A stretch of DNA of 64,000 bases from an uncultured Oscillospiraceae bacterium (GTDB taxonomy: Bacteria > Bacillota > Clostridia > Oscillospirales > Oscillospiraceae). Every line of letters starts with the position of its first letter. Position 1 is the first letter of the stretch. Below the pieces are notes generated by a model, which had not been told where the DNA came from, ran no database searches, and saw nothing but the letters and a program-made list of their open reading frames with translations. A program made the translations under genes and the position numbers. Where the stretch lies: positions 1 to 64,000 of the forward strand of contig CATLAL010000012.1 in the NCBI GenBank assembly GCA_949878425.1, given 5' to 3'. Of the stretch, positions 25,458 to 34,765 are shown piece by piece.

Positions 25458-28232
25458 CTACAAATTGATTCGGAAGGAGAAGCGGACGTCCTCCTCCCCG
25501 CTGACGTGGTAGGACTTTTCCACGTCTGTCCGCCAGGAGTCGATGCCGCCCACGCCCCGCATGGCGCCGCAGACGGTGACAACCGTGCGTACGCTTCTGG
25601 GCAGCTCCTCCCGGTGGGCGGCCTGCTCCAGCTGTTGGGGCGTATAGGGGGTGGCGGAAAAGAAGAGGGGCTTTTCCGCCATCTCCAGCGTCAGACTGGC
25701 CCCGTCCGCCATGGACAGCACCGCCGCCCGGGTGTCCGCGTGGCCGCCGCACTCCTGGGGGACCAGGTAGCCGGGAACATGGGGGCACTCCTGGTGCCAG
25801 CCGAACACGCCCCCCTTTTTCCGGTCCGGGTAGGTCTCCCCGGACAGTCCCAGCCACCGCACCGTCTCCACCGGGACCGGCGTGGCAAAGCGGAGCCCCA
25901 GCAGGGGCAGCTGGGGCCGGCCGCTCCCGCCCCAGTAGTCCACATCTACCCACAGGGCGCTCTGGCCGTCGACCGTATAGGTTACATCCGTCTCCAGCCC
26001 CGGTACAGCCGGGGAGGTAAAGGTATACCGGACGCTGAACATCTCCTCGTCGTTCTCCAGAATCTGCGCGCAGACACACCGCTGCCAGGCGTCCGCCGCG
26101 GACCAGAGGGAGCTGTTCACAGCAAACCCGTTTCCCAGGTCGTTCTCCGTGGGCGCCCGCCAGTAGGCCGGACGGGGGGCCCGCCACAGCCACTCCCTGC
26201 CGCCGGATACCAGCGACACCGGCCCGCCCTCCGAGCTGGAGAACAGCACCTCGAACCTCCGCCCCCGGACCCCCAGCGCGCCGTCGCCCTCCGTGACGCG
26301 CAGAGGCTCTCTCGCCGTTCTCTCCGGGAGGCGGAGGGATGCCGCCGCTTTTCGGTTCGCCCTGTCGTGGGCCGCCCGCCGCTCCGCTCCCGCGTACCAG
26401 TAGCGCACCTCCTGCATGGCGGGCTTCTCCGTCCCGTCGGCAAAAACGATGCCGTTGCCGCTGAAGGCGTAGTCGCTCTGCCGGTCGCCGAAGTCGCCGC
26501 CGTAGCCCAGCACCCGCCGTCCGTTGCAGTCTGTCCGCCACAGGGCCTGGTCCATGTAGTCCCAGATAAAGCCCCCCTGGTACTGAGGGAACTCCTCCTC
26601 CAGGCGGATATAGCTCTCCATGCCCCCCAGGGAGTTGCCCATGTCGTGCATGTACTCGCAGAGCAGGAAGGGCTTCTCCGGTTTGCTCTCCAGGTAGGAG
26701 CGGATGTCCTCCGGCGGGGCGTACATCCGGCTCTCCACGTCGGTGCAGGCGGAAAACGCCCGGTTGTGGACACAGCCCTCGTAGTGGACCAGCCGGCTGG
26801 GGTCGCTGGAGCGGAAGAAGTCCGCCATGGCCAGGATGTCCTCCCCCGCATAGGACTCGTTGCCGCAGGACCAGAGGAGAATGGACACATGGTTCTTGTC
26901 CCGCTCAAACATGCTCCTGGCCCGGTCCACCACGCACGAGCGCCACTCCGGCAGGCTCCCGGGCACGTTCCAGGAGGGCTCAATGCGGTCCCCCTTCTGC
27001 CAGGACCCGTGGCTCTCCAGGTTGGCCTCGTCCATGACGTAGATGCCGTTTCGGTCGCACAGGCCGTACCAGGGGGTCTGGTTGGGGTAGTGGCAGGTGC
27101 GCACGGCATTGATGTTATTCCGGCAAAAGACGTCCATAGCGGCGGTCATATCCGCCATGCCGATGGCCCGGCCCGTGTCCGGGTTCCACTCGTGGCGGTT
27201 GACGCCGCGAAAGACGACGCGCTCCCCGTTGAGCAGCATCAGCCCTTCCTTCAGCTCAAACCGCCGGAAGCCGGTCTCATAGGGGACGATCTCACATACC
27301 GTCCCATCCGGGGCGGCCAAGGTGAGCGCCACCCGGTACAGCGCCGGCGTCTCGTGGCTCCAGGGGCGAATGTTCTCAAACCGGAGGGACTGGCTGCGCA
27401 GATACCGGCCCTCCCCCCTCAGCTCCAGGGCTCCGTCGAAGAGGGTCTCGCCGCCGGGGGCCTCGATTTTGCAGGAGATCCGGGCGCCCTCCGTCTCCCC
27501 GCTGAGCAGCAGGCGGGCGGAGAGCGTCCCGGTGCGGTTGTCCTCCTCCAGCCCGGCCTGAAGCCACAGGTCCTCCAGGTGGAGCCTGGGCTTGGCGTAG
27601 AGGAACACGGGGCGGAAGATGCCGCTGAAGCGGAAGAAGTCCTGATCCTCGATCCACGCCGCGCTGGAGCGCTTGTGAACCTCCACGCACAGCCGGTTGC
27701 CCTCGTTTCGGATGTAGGGGGTGAGGTCGAAGTCCGAGGGCGTGAAGGAGTCCTCCGCGTAGCCCACGAGCTGGCCGTTGAGCCAGACGTAGAACGCCTG
27801 CTCCACCCCCTGGAAGCTAATACAGACCCGCTGGTTCCGCAGAGCCGGGTCCAGGTCAAACGTTCGGACGTAGCTGCCCACCGGGGCATGGTCCCAGTCA
27901 ATCTCCGGCGGCCGCAGTCCGGCGCGGCCGTCCCAGGGGTAGAGGGTGTTGATATATTGGATCTGTCCGTGCCCCTGCAATTCCATATGTCCCGGCACCT
28001 GGATGGTCCCAAAGGAGGAGTCGTCAAAGTCCTCCCGCCAGAAGTCCGCCGGACGCCGGGCGGGGGCCTCGCTCCAGGCGAAGCGCCATGCCCCGTCCAG
28101 GCTCTGGCGCAGGGAGGTCTCTCCCCGCTCCAGCTCCTCCAAAGAGGCGCAGCACAGGTGGTCGGAGTGGGCGTCCAGCCGGTTCACCTGGAACACGGTG
28201 GGGTCTGTCAGCCATTGAAGCTCTGTGCGCAT
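25458..28232 (-). CDS. lacZ: Beta-galactosidase, GH2 family
   Basis: A 924-aa cytosolic glycoside hydrolase with the five-domain LacZ layout, about 100 residues shorter than the E. coli enzyme. The sugar-binding domain holds NTLYPWDGR; FRGVNRHEWNPDTGRA opens the TIM barrel. The acid/base is E459 in LLWSCGNES and the nucleophile is E526 in FLLCEYMHDMGNS. There is no signal peptide. It would hydrolyse lactose or other beta-galactosides taken up by a transporter not encoded here. A LacI-type half-palindromic operator lies 54 bp upstream. The gene is divergent from the SLH protein gene. Confidence 0.93.
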   Translation of the reverse strand: MRTELQWLTDPTVFQVNRLDAHSDHLCCASLEELERGETSLRQSLDGAWRFAWSEAPARRPADFWREDFDDSSFGTIQVPGHMELQGHGQIQYINTLYPWDGRAGLRPPEIDWDHAPVGSYVRTFDLDPALRNQRVCISFQGVEQAFYVWLNGQLVGYAEDSFTPSDFDLTPYIRNEGNRLCVEVHKRSSAAWIEDQDFFRFSGIFRPVFLYAKPRLHLEDLWLQAGLEEDNRTGTLSARLLLSGETEGARISCKIEAPGGETLFDGALELRGEGRYLRSQSLRFENIRPWSHETPALYRVALTLAAPDGTVCEIVPYETGFRRFELKEGLMLLNGERVVFRGVNRHEWNPDTGRAIGMADMTAAMDVFCRNNINAVRTCHYPNQTPWYGLCDRNGIYVMDEANLESHGSWQKGDRIEPSWNVPGSLPEWRSCVVDRARSMFERDKNHVSILLWSCGNESYAGEDILAMADFFRSSDPSRLVHYEGCVHNRAFSACTDVESRMYAPPEDIRSYLESKPEKPFLLCEYMHDMGNSLGGMESYIRLEEEFPQYQGGFIWDYMDQALWRTDCNGRRVLGYGGDFGDRQSDYAFSGNGIVFADGTEKPAMQEVRYWYAGAERRAAHDRANRKAAASLRLPERTAREPLRVTEGDGALGVRGRRFEVLFSSSEGGPVSLVSGGREWLWRAPRPAYWRAPTENDLGNGFAVNSSLWSAADAWQRCVCAQILENDEEMFSVRYTFTSPAVPGLETDVTYTVDGQSALWVDVDYWGGSGRPQLPLLGLRFATPVPVETVRWLGLSGETYPDRKKGGVFGWHQECPHVPGYLVPQECGGHADTRAAVLSMADGASLTLEMAEKPLFFSATPYTPQQLEQAAHREELPRSVRTVVTVCGAMRGVGGIDSWRTDVEKSYHVSGEEDVRFSFRINL

Positions 28233-28285
28233 AGTCGTTTCTCCTTTTCTGATCGTTTAGGGGGGCCGGGCTGGAAGGGACCGGC

Positions 28286-28297
28286 GAAAACGTGTTC
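28286..28297. promoter_or_regulatory. LacI/CcpA-type operator in the lacZ / SLH divergent region
   Basis: GAAAACGTGTTC has one mismatch from the perfect palindrome GAAAACGTTTTC found upstream of the GH65 gene. It is 54 bp from the lacZ start and 51 bp upstream of the -35 box of the divergent gene. Confidence 0.45.
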
Positions 28298-28347
28298 ATC
28301 TGCCCAGTTTTTCAACAAATTGGCGGCATTTTTTTAGAGAAAACGTC

Positions 28348-28376
28348 TTGTTTTTTCTCTCCGCATCGTTTACAAT
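28348..28376 (+). promoter_or_regulatory. Sigma-A promoter of the second SLH gene
   Basis: TTGTTT, 17-bp spacer, TACAAT (28371-28376), 65 bp before the start codon at 28442. Confidence 0.6.
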
Positions 28377-28441
28377 GCCCCTCGGACAACACGGGGGCGC
28401 ATCCCGGCCTGTCCGGAATAAGAACCTATTGGAGGAAGAAC

Positions 28442-29797
28442 ATGAAGAAAAAACTGCTGACAACCCTGCTGGCCCTGAGCATGGCCCTGACCCTGCTGCC
28501 CGCCACGGCCCTGGCGGAGGGGGAGGAGGACGCTGCCGGGGAGACGGCGGCTGTCACCTTCCCGGTGAACGAGGGCAGCACCTGCGAGGCTCTGGTGGAG
28601 TCCATCCCCGAGAGCCTGGTGACCGCCGGCGGCACCGTAACCATTAACGCCGCCAGTGGACAGGCGGACGTGAGCTACGTCACCGTAACGCTCTCTCCCG
28701 CCGCGGTGGAGACCCTGTACAACAGCGGCAAGCCTGCCGCCGCCGCCATTGAGACGGACCTGGGCACCGTCCGCCTCTCCGACGAGGCCATTGCCAGCCT
28801 CCGGCGGCAGCTGCCCGGCACAAACGGCGTGGAGCTGGCCGTATTCTGGAACGCTGACGCGATCCGGATGGCCCGGGGCCTTGTCTCCGACGCAGAGGCC
28901 TATACCGTGGAGGTAGCGGACATGGAGCTGACCGATCTTACAGACGGGGTGCTTCTGACCTTCCCCACCCAGATCGCCGGCCCCGCGGTCTTCCAGGTCA
29001 ATGGCGACGGTACGTATGAGGCGCTGGAGGCCGTAGCCGGCAGCGGCGTGGTCAACTTCAGCACCGGCAGCCTGGCCACCTTCGTGGTCGCGCCCAAGAG
29101 CGAGGCGGACAAGCTGCTCCCCCCCTCTGACGGCGAGCCGGATGAGAACCCCGATGAGACCCCGGACGAGAATCCCGACGAAACTCCCGACGGGAATCCT
29201 GACGAGACCCCGGACGACAAGCCCGATGAGAAGCCGGAGGAGCCGCTGCCCTTTACGGACGTGGCGGAGGACGCCTGGTACGTCAACGAGGTGCGCTACG
29301 TCTATGAGAAGGGCATGATGCGGGGCGACGGCAGCGAGACCCTCTTTAACCCCAACGGCGACACCACCCGGGCCATGATCGTGGCCATTCTCTACCGCCT
29401 GGAGGGCGAGCCGGCTGCCGGCGTGTCCATGTTTACCGATGTAAAGGCCGGCTCCTGGTACGCGGACGCGGTATCCTGGGCCGCTGCCCACGGCATTGTC
29501 AATGGCCGCAGCGCCACGGAGTTCGCGCCCGGAGATCCCATCACCCGGCAGGAGCTGGCCTCCATCCTCTACCGCTATGCCGGCAGCTTCAAGGGCTGCG
29601 ACGTGACGGCCCGCGCGGAGCTGAGCAGCTATCCCGACGCGGACGCCATCTCCGCCTACGCCAAGGACGCCATGGCCTGGGCCAACGCCCAGGGCCTAGT
29701 CACCGGGTCCAACGGCATGCTCAACCCCAGGGGAAGCGCCATCCGGGCCCAGTCCGCGGCGATCCTCATGCGGTTCTGCGAAAACGTGGGCAAGTAA
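28442..29797 (+). CDS. Secreted SLH-domain surface protein with an acidic proline linker
   Basis: A 451-aa exported protein. The signal peptide MKKKLLTTLLALSMALTLLP ends at ALA near residue 25. Residues 26-220 form a beta-rich domain of unknown function that resembles the extracellular modules seen before SLH domains in clostridial surface proteins. About 225-263 is a repetitive NPDETPDE linker. Three SLH domains follow (LPFTDVAEDAWYVNEV, MFTDVKAGSWYADAV, SYPDADAISAYAKDAM). The start at 28442 has a TTGGAGGAAG site. It should be anchored to a secondary wall polymer like the RCC1 protein at 1.5 kb. Confidence 0.85.
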   Translation: MKKKLLTTLLALSMALTLLPATALAEGEEDAAGETAAVTFPVNEGSTCEALVESIPESLVTAGGTVTINAASGQADVSYVTVTLSPAAVETLYNSGKPAAAAIETDLGTVRLSDEAIASLRRQLPGTNGVELAVFWNADAIRMARGLVSDAEAYTVEVADMELTDLTDGVLLTFPTQIAGPAVFQVNGDGTYEALEAVAGSGVVNFSTGSLATFVVAPKSEADKLLPPSDGEPDENPDETPDENPDETPDGNPDETPDDKPDEKPEEPLPFTDVAEDAWYVNEVRYVYEKGMMRGDGSETLFNPNGDTTRAMIVAILYRLEGEPAAGVSMFTDVKAGSWYADAVSWAAAHGIVNGRSATEFAPGDPITRQELASILYRYAGSFKGCDVTARAELSSYPDADAISAYAKDAMAWANAQGLVTGSNGMLNPRGSAIRAQSAAILMRFCENVGK

Positions 29798-29820
29798 GCC
29801 CAAGCAGGCCAGCCACCTTC

Positions 29821-29859
29821 AACCCCGCCGTACCCGCTGAAACGGGCGCGGCGGGGTTG
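29821..29859. terminator. Terminator stem between the SLH gene and glpK
   Basis: AACCCCGCCG and CGGCGGGGTT pair around an inner CCCG/CGGG stem. It lies between convergent genes. The T-tract is short (TTGGCTTCTT), so efficiency is uncertain. Confidence 0.65.
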
Positions 29860-29864
29860 GCTTC

Positions 29865-31364
29865 TTAATCCTCTCTGGCCCAGTCGAAGGACCGCTCCAC
29901 GGCCCGCCGCCAGCCCTTGAGCTTCTCTTCCCGCTCAGCGGCGGTGATGGAGGGGGTAAAGGTCCGCTCCACGGCCCAGATATGGCGCAGCTCCTCCGTC
30001 CCGGACCAGAAGCCCACCGCCAGCCCCGCCAGATAGGCCGCGCCCAGGGCCGTGGTCTCCACGCACACGGGGCGGTTCACCGTGGTCTGGAGCAGATCCG
30101 CCTGAATCTGCATAAGCACGTTGTTGGCGCTGGCCCCGCCGTCCACCTTCAGGGAGTCCAGGGCAATGCCGGAGTCGGAGCGCATGGCCTCCAGCACGTC
30201 CCCCACCTGGTAGGCGATGGACTCCAGGGTTGCCCGGATGATGTGGTTTTTGCCCACGCCCCGGGTCAGGCCCACAATGGCCCCCCGGGCGTACTGATCC
30301 CAGTGGGGCGCGCCCAGGCCCGTAAAGGCGGGGACCACGTAGCAGCCGGCGGTATCTTTCACCTTGCCGGCGTGGTACTCGCTGTCCTCGGCGGTGTCGA
30401 TGAGGCGCATCTCGTCCCGCAGCCACTGGATGGCCGCCCCGGCCACGAAGATGGAGCCCTCCAGGGCGTAATTTACCCGGCCGTCCAGCCCCCAGGCCAC
30501 GGTGGTCACCAGCCCGTTCTGGGAGAACACCGGCTTCTCCCCCGTGTTCATCAGCAGGAAACAGCCGGTGCCGTAGGTGTTCTTCGCCTGGCCCGGGTCA
30601 AAGCAGGTCTGGCCGAAGAGGGCCGCCTGCTGGTCCCCCGCCGCGCTGGCAATGGGGATGGGACCGCCGAAGAAGGCGGGGTCCGTCTCCCCGTAGACCT
30701 GGCTGCTGGCCGCCACCCGGGGCAGCAGGGACCGGGGGATATCCATGAGGCGCAGAATCTCCTCGTCCCAGTCCAGGGTGTTGATGTTGAAGAGCATGGT
30801 GCGGGAGGCGTTGGAGCAGTCCGTCACGTGGACCCGCCCCCCGGTGAGCTTCCAGATGAGCCAGGTGTCCACGGTCCCGAAGAGCAGCTCCCCCGCCCCG
30901 GCGCGCTCCCGGGCCCCGGGCACGTTGTCCAGTATCCACTTGATCTTGGGGCCGGAGAAGTAGGCGTCCGCCACCAGACCCGTCCGGCTGCGCAGCTTCT
31001 CCGCGTACCCCTCCTCCCGCAGACGGTCGCAGTAGGCGCTGGTACGCCGGCACTGCCAAACAATAGCGTTGTATACCGGCTCGCCGGTCTCCCTGTCCCA
31101 GACAACGGTGGTCTCCCGCTGGTTCGTGATGCCGATGGCGGCAATGTCACCCGCGGAGGCCCCAATCTTGCCCATGGCCTCCACCGCAACCCCCAGCTGG
31201 GTCGCCCAGATCTCCCGGGCGTCGTGCTCCACCCAGCCGGGACGGGGAAAGATCTGGGTGAACTCCTTCTGCGCCGCACTGCAAATCCGGCCCTGCCGGT
31301 CAAAGAGAATGCAGCGGTTGCTGGTCGTCCCCGCGTCCAGCGCCATGATGTACTTCTTTGCCAT
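29865..31364 (-). CDS. glpK: Glycerol kinase
   Basis: A 499-aa FGGY-family kinase that phosphorylates glycerol to glycerol 3-phosphate. The N-terminal ATP loop is [18 protein letters not shown], QSSxx-like substrate contacts lie in [19 protein letters not shown], and the FGGY signature region includes [20 protein letters not shown] and [19 protein letters not shown]. Length fits GlpK. ATG 31364 has an AGAGGTG site; GTG 31370 is an in-frame alternative. No glpF or glpD is adjacent. A dispersed repeat fills the upstream region, so its promoter is not obvious. Confidence 0.95.
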   Translation of the reverse strand: MAKKYIMALDAGTTSNRCILFDRQGRICSAAQKEFTQIFPRPGWVEHDAREIWATQLGVAVEAMGKIGASAGDIAAIGITNQRETTVVWDRETGEPVYNAIVWQCRRTSAYCDRLREEGYAEKLRSRTGLVADAYFSGPKIKWILDNVPGARERAGAGELLFGTVDTWLIWKLTGGRVHVTDCSNASRTMLFNINTLDWDEEILRLMDIPRSLLPRVAASSQVYGETDPAFFGGPIPIASAAGDQQAALFGQTCFDPGQAKNTYGTGCFLLMNTGEKPVFSQNGLVTTVAWGLDGRVNYALEGSIFVAGAAIQWLRDEMRLIDTAEDSEYHAGKVKDTAGCYVVPAFTGLGAPHWDQYARGAIVGLTRGVGKNHIIRATLESIAYQVGDVLEAMRSDSGIALDSLKVDGGASANNVLMQIQADLLQTTVNRPVCVETTALGAAYLAGLAVGFWSGTEELRHIWAVERTFTPSITAAEREEKLKGWRRAVERSFDWARED

Positions 31365-31388
31365 AGTCACCTCTAAAAATAAGTATCA

Positions 31389-31560
31389 GGCATACATACT
31401 TTTTTCTTGAAAGAAAAAAGTATCAAAAAAGACCTTTTTGGCGCAAAACTTCCTTTTGCTTATGTCTTTCATGATAAGCCAAAAAGCGAAACGACAGTTT
31501 CGCGAAAAGTTTTTCTTTTTGATGCTTTTTCTTTGTTCACAAAGAAAAAGCATGTATGCC
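31389..31560. repeat. TIR-bounded hairpin repeat, copy R1
   Basis: 172 bp bounded by GGCATACAT and ATGTATGCC. Each end holds a long hairpin (left CTTTTTTCTTGAAAG, right CTTTGTTCACAAAG arms), and an inner hairpin GCGAAAC-GACA-GTTTCGC sits at about 31486-31503. It lies between glpK and the truncated permease gene. There is no coding potential. Confidence 0.8.
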
Positions 31561-31580
31561 AAAAATATGTGCGCATACTC

Positions 31581-32708
31581 TCAGCGCTTCCCCTCGGCGG
31601 CCAGCTTGGGGGAGAGTCCCGCCAGAATCAGGAACACCGCCCCGCAGGTGAGGGCCATGCGGTTGACCACCTTGGTCATGGTGACAAGGCCCACGTTCTG
31701 GGAGAAGGAGGTGGTGGGCAGGGAGCTGAAGAGGGAGGAGATAACGGAGCCCACGCCGTCGCAGACCACGCCGCCGGAGAGCTCCCTGGCCGTGGCCTCC
31801 CGGCCCATGCCGCCCTCAATGCAGCCGGAGATGTCCCCGATGGTCTCCACGGCGGTGACCAGGAACATAATAAGGATGGACAAAATGGCGTGGGTATCAA
31901 AGGTGGGCTTGATGGGGAGAATTCTGGGGACGGAGAACCACTCCGCCTCCCCGATTTTGGCCCAGTTAACGTACCAGGCGGCGTTGGCCCCGGAGGCCAG
32001 GGTGTGGGGCATAAAGAGGCCCATAAGCGTGGCCGCGATGTAGCCTGCAATGATTCCAAACAGGATACAGGATGTGGAGGTTATCCCTTTTGTAAAATGC
32101 TTGAGGGCCACGATCACCGCCAGCACCAGCAGGCCCAGCAGCAGGTTGGGCAGCGCGCCGAAGTCCTCCGCGCCGCTGCCGCCGGCAAAGGAGTTGACGC
32201 CCACGGCGATGAGACTCAGGCCGATGGAGAGGACCACGGTGCCCGTCACCACCGGGGGGAAGAATTTCCGCAGGGGCTTGATGAAAAAGCCCAGCACGGC
32301 CTCGCAGCAGCCGCCGATCAGGGTGGCGCCCAGGATGGCGCTGTAGCCGGCCAGGCCGCCGGTGGAAGCGGCCACGCCCCGCATCACCCCCAGAAAGCCG
32401 GAGCTGGTGCCCATGATGATGGGCACCTGTCCGCCGACGGGGCCGATGGACCAGAGCTGGATGAGGGTGATGATGCCGGCGGCCAGCATGGCGTTTTGCA
32501 GCAGGGTGACGTAGAGCTCCTGCATGCCGGTGATGCCGCAGATGCCGCAGATAATCATCAGCGGCGTCAGGTTGCCCACGAACATGGCCAGTACGTGCTG
32601 GAGTCCCAGGGGGATGGCCTGCTGGAGCGGAATGCGGCCGCGGAATACATAGGGGCTGGTGTAAGCGGCTCCGCCGCCGGCTTTCGCGCCTGCGTCCGGT
32701 CTCTTCAT
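31581..32708 (-). CDS. NCS2 nucleobase permease, C-terminally truncated
   Basis: A 375-aa membrane protein of the uracil/xanthine permease family (UraA/PbuX). FVGNLTPLMIICGICG, GQVPIIMGTSSGFLGVM and AVETIGDISGCIEGG carry the family motifs, including the glutamate of helix 8. Family members are usually 430-460 aa with 14 helices. This one stops at LAGLSPKLAAEGKR, where relatives continue for about 70-80 residues (helices 13-14). The stop is 20 bp from the R1 repeat, and no remnant of the missing end is seen. Function is doubtful. Purine or uracil choice cannot be determined. The start ATG 32708 follows AGGAGG. Confidence 0.8.
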   Translation of the reverse strand: MKRPDAGAKAGGGAAYTSPYVFRGRIPLQQAIPLGLQHVLAMFVGNLTPLMIICGICGITGMQELYVTLLQNAMLAAGIITLIQLWSIGPVGGQVPIIMGTSSGFLGVMRGVAASTGGLAGYSAILGATLIGGCCEAVLGFFIKPLRKFFPPVVTGTVVLSIGLSLIAVGVNSFAGGSGAEDFGALPNLLLGLLVLAVIVALKHFTKGITSTSCILFGIIAGYIAATLMGLFMPHTLASGANAAWYVNWAKIGEAEWFSVPRILPIKPTFDTHAILSILIMFLVTAVETIGDISGCIEGGMGREATARELSGGVVCDGVGSVISSLFSSLPTTSFSQNVGLVTMTKVVNRMALTCGAVFLILAGLSPKLAAEGKR

Positions 32709-32737
32709 GGGTCGTTCCTCCTATCGTCGAAGCACTT

Positions 32738-32912
32738 GAAAAGGATCAAATGGATTCTTTTCAAGTCTGCGGCACTCTGTGCCGCAGGAGACCGCCGCGC
32801 GGCCTCTGTTGAAGGCTTCCTAGTCAACAAACCCGCGTGCGCGGCACGCCGGCAAGCCAAGGGCTTGCCGGTTGAGAAAGCGCAATCTGCGCTTTCTCAA
32901 CCGCGTTGACTA
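32738..32912. repeat. Chain of perfect hairpins in the permease leader
   Basis: Successive perfect inverted repeats: ACTTGAAAAG/CTTTTCAAGT, CTGCGGCA/TGCCGCAG, CCGGCAAGCC/GGCTTGCCGG and GGTTGAGAAAGCGCA/TGCGCTTTCTCAACC. An outer stem TAGTCAAC (32821-32828) and GTTGACTA (32905-32912) encloses the last ones, giving a cloverleaf-like fold. There is no gene. Confidence 0.7.
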
Positions 32913-32965
32913 TTAAAAATGCCTGTCCGCCCGGACGGTCCGCCGGACGGAAAACACTGATAGCT

Positions 32966-32974
32966 ATTATATCA
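32966..32974 (-). promoter_or_regulatory. Extended -10 promoter of the permease gene
   Basis: TGATATAAT on the minus strand (TGN plus TATAAT). No clear -35. It predicts a leader of about 250 nt through the hairpin chain. The rest of 32975-33250 shows nothing else I can name. Confidence 0.5.
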
Positions 32975-33252
32975 GAAACATTCTCCTGAGACTATGCATG
33001 TTTCTCCTAATTCTTGGGGCCTATTTTGCACAGATTGCACCAACCGTCCTCCGGCCGGAGAAACGCCTCTGCCGCCGCCTCCCGCTAGGACGGATTAATA
33101 TTCATTTTATTTGGATAATTTTCCTCAGCAAGACAGCCGTCTTTTCCCGCCAGCCAGCCTCCTCAGGCTTTGGCAGCGGAAAAATTTAGGTTTTCCGGTA
33201 AAATGCACAAGACCATCCGGGAAAGGTCGGAGGAATTCAGCAGAACTCCTTA

Positions 33253-33288
33253 TTGCATAAATAGTCATGTTGCTGTAATATATATTCA
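33253..33288 (+). promoter_or_regulatory. argG promoter overlapped by two ARG boxes
   Basis: Promoter TTGCAT (33253-33258), 17 bp, TAATAT (33276-33281). ARG box 1 is TGCATAAATAGTCA (33254-33267) and box 2 is GTAATATATATTCA (33275-33288), close to the TGAATWWWWATTCA consensus. Their centres are 21 bp apart, the spacing expected for a hexameric ArgR. One box covers each promoter element. Confidence 0.75.
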
Positions 33289-33331
33289 CAATCAGAGTAT
33301 GAAAACAACGATCTGCTGGAGGGAATCTGCT

Positions 33332-34555
33332 ATGAGTCAGAAAGAGTTTAAAAAAATCGTACTTGCCTACTCCGGGGGCCTGGACACGTCCGTCATCATC
33401 CCCTGGCTGAAGGAGAACTATAACAGCCCGGAAATCATCGCCGTAGCCGCCGACGTGGGGCAGGGCGAGGGCGAGCTGGAGGGGCTGGAGGAGAAGGCTA
33501 TCAAGACCGGCGCGTCCAAGCTTTACGTGGTGGACATGGTGGACGAGATGGTGGACGACGTGATCATCCCCTCTATGATGATGGGCGCCAAATACGAGGA
33601 CTATCTGCTGGGCACCGCCTTCGCCCGCCCCATCATCGCCAGGCACCTGGTGGAGATCGCCAAGAAGGAGGGCGCGGACGCCATCGCCCACGGCTGCACC
33701 GGCAAGGGCAACGACCAGGTCCGCTTTGAGCTGGCCATCAAGCGCCTGGCCCCCAGCATGGCGGTGATCGCCCCCTGGCGGGAGTGGTCCATCAAGAGCC
33801 GGGAGGAGGAGATCGACTACGCCGAGGCCCACAACGTGCCCCTGAAGATCAGCCGGGAGACCAACTACTCCAAGGACAAGAACCTCTGGCACCTGAGCCA
33901 CGAGGGCCTGGACCTGGAGGACCCGGCCAATGAGCCCAAGTACGACGAGCCCGGCTTCCTGGAGATGAGCGTGTCCCCGGCCATGGCCCCCGACAAGCCC
34001 TCCTATGTGACTCTGGACTTTGTCAAGGGCGCGCCGGTGGCTGTGGACGGCGAGAAGATGAAGGCCAGCGACATCATCCGCAAGCTCAATAAGCTGGGCG
34101 GCGACAATGGCATCGGCCTGCTGGACATCGTGGAGAACCGGCTCATCGGCATGAAGGACCGGGGCCTCTACGAGACGCCGGGCGGCACCATCCTCTACCG
34201 GGCCCACGAGGTGCTGGAGATGATCACCTTGGATAAGGACACCAAGCACATGAAGAGCAAGCTGGCCGTGGACTTCGCGGATCTGCTCTACAACGGCAAG
34301 TGGTTCACCCACCTGCGGGAGTGTATGCAGGCCTTCGCCGTCAAGACCCAGGAGCATGTTACCGGCCAGGTGAAGCTGAAGCTCTATAAGGGCAATATCA
34401 TCACCTCCTCCGTCACCAGCCCCGAGAGCCTCTACTCCGCCGACCTGGTCACCTTCGAGGAAAGCGACTTCAATCAGAACGACGCCACCGGCTTCATCAA
34501 CCTCTGGGGCCTGCCCGATTCCGTGGAGGCGCTTAGGGAGCAGGGCAAGCTGTAG
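33332..34555 (+). CDS. argG: Argininosuccinate synthase
   Basis: A 407-aa enzyme joining citrulline and aspartate with ATP. The N-type ATP pyrophosphatase loop is [13 protein letters not shown] (about 9-21), and [14 protein letters not shown] (about 118-131) and [15 protein letters not shown] are family motifs. The start at 33332 follows GGAGGG; the frame is open further upstream but crosses the promoter. It is the first gene of argGHCJBD. Its TAG stop (34553-34555) is also the first bases of the R2 repeat. Confidence 0.96.
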   Translation: MSQKEFKKIVLAYSGGLDTSVIIPWLKENYNSPEIIAVAADVGQGEGELEGLEEKAIKTGASKLYVVDMVDEMVDDVIIPSMMMGAKYEDYLLGTAFARPIIARHLVEIAKKEGADAIAHGCTGKGNDQVRFELAIKRLAPSMAVIAPWREWSIKSREEEIDYAEAHNVPLKISRETNYSKDKNLWHLSHEGLDLEDPANEPKYDEPGFLEMSVSPAMAPDKPSYVTLDFVKGAPVAVDGEKMKASDIIRKLNKLGGDNGIGLLDIVENRLIGMKDRGLYETPGGTILYRAHEVLEMITLDKDTKHMKSKLAVDFADLLYNGKWFTHLRECMQAFAVKTQEHVTGQVKLKLYKGNIITSSVTSPESLYSADLVTFEESDFNQNDATGFINLWGLPDSVEALREQGKL

Positions 34556-34743
34556 GCATACATTCTTTTCTTTTGAATAAAGAAAAGAATCAAAAGAAAT
34601 CCTTTGCGCAAAACTTCGTTTTGCTTCTGGGCCTTTTCAGCGGGTTCAGAAGCAAAACGCGGTTTACTATTCGGAGAAAGGCGATAGCCTTTCGACAAAA
34701 GTTCTTTTTCATACTTTTTCTTTCAAGAAAAAGTATGAATACC
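34555..34743. repeat. TIR-bounded hairpin repeat, copy R2
   Basis: 189 bp between argG and argH, starting GGCATACATTC and ending GAATACC. Terminal hairpins CTTTTCTTTTGAATAAAG-type (left) and CTTTTTCTTTCAAGAAAAAG (right) flank an inner hairpin GAAAGGC-GATA-GCCTTTC. It occupies almost the whole intergenic space. Confidence 0.8.
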
Positions 34744-34765
34744 AAAAAGAGCGAGGAGCAGCGCT

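Noticed and set aside
25506-28337. A 943-codon plus-strand frame opposite lacZ
   Set aside because: Antisense shadow of a gene with full GH2 motifs; no recognisable domain.
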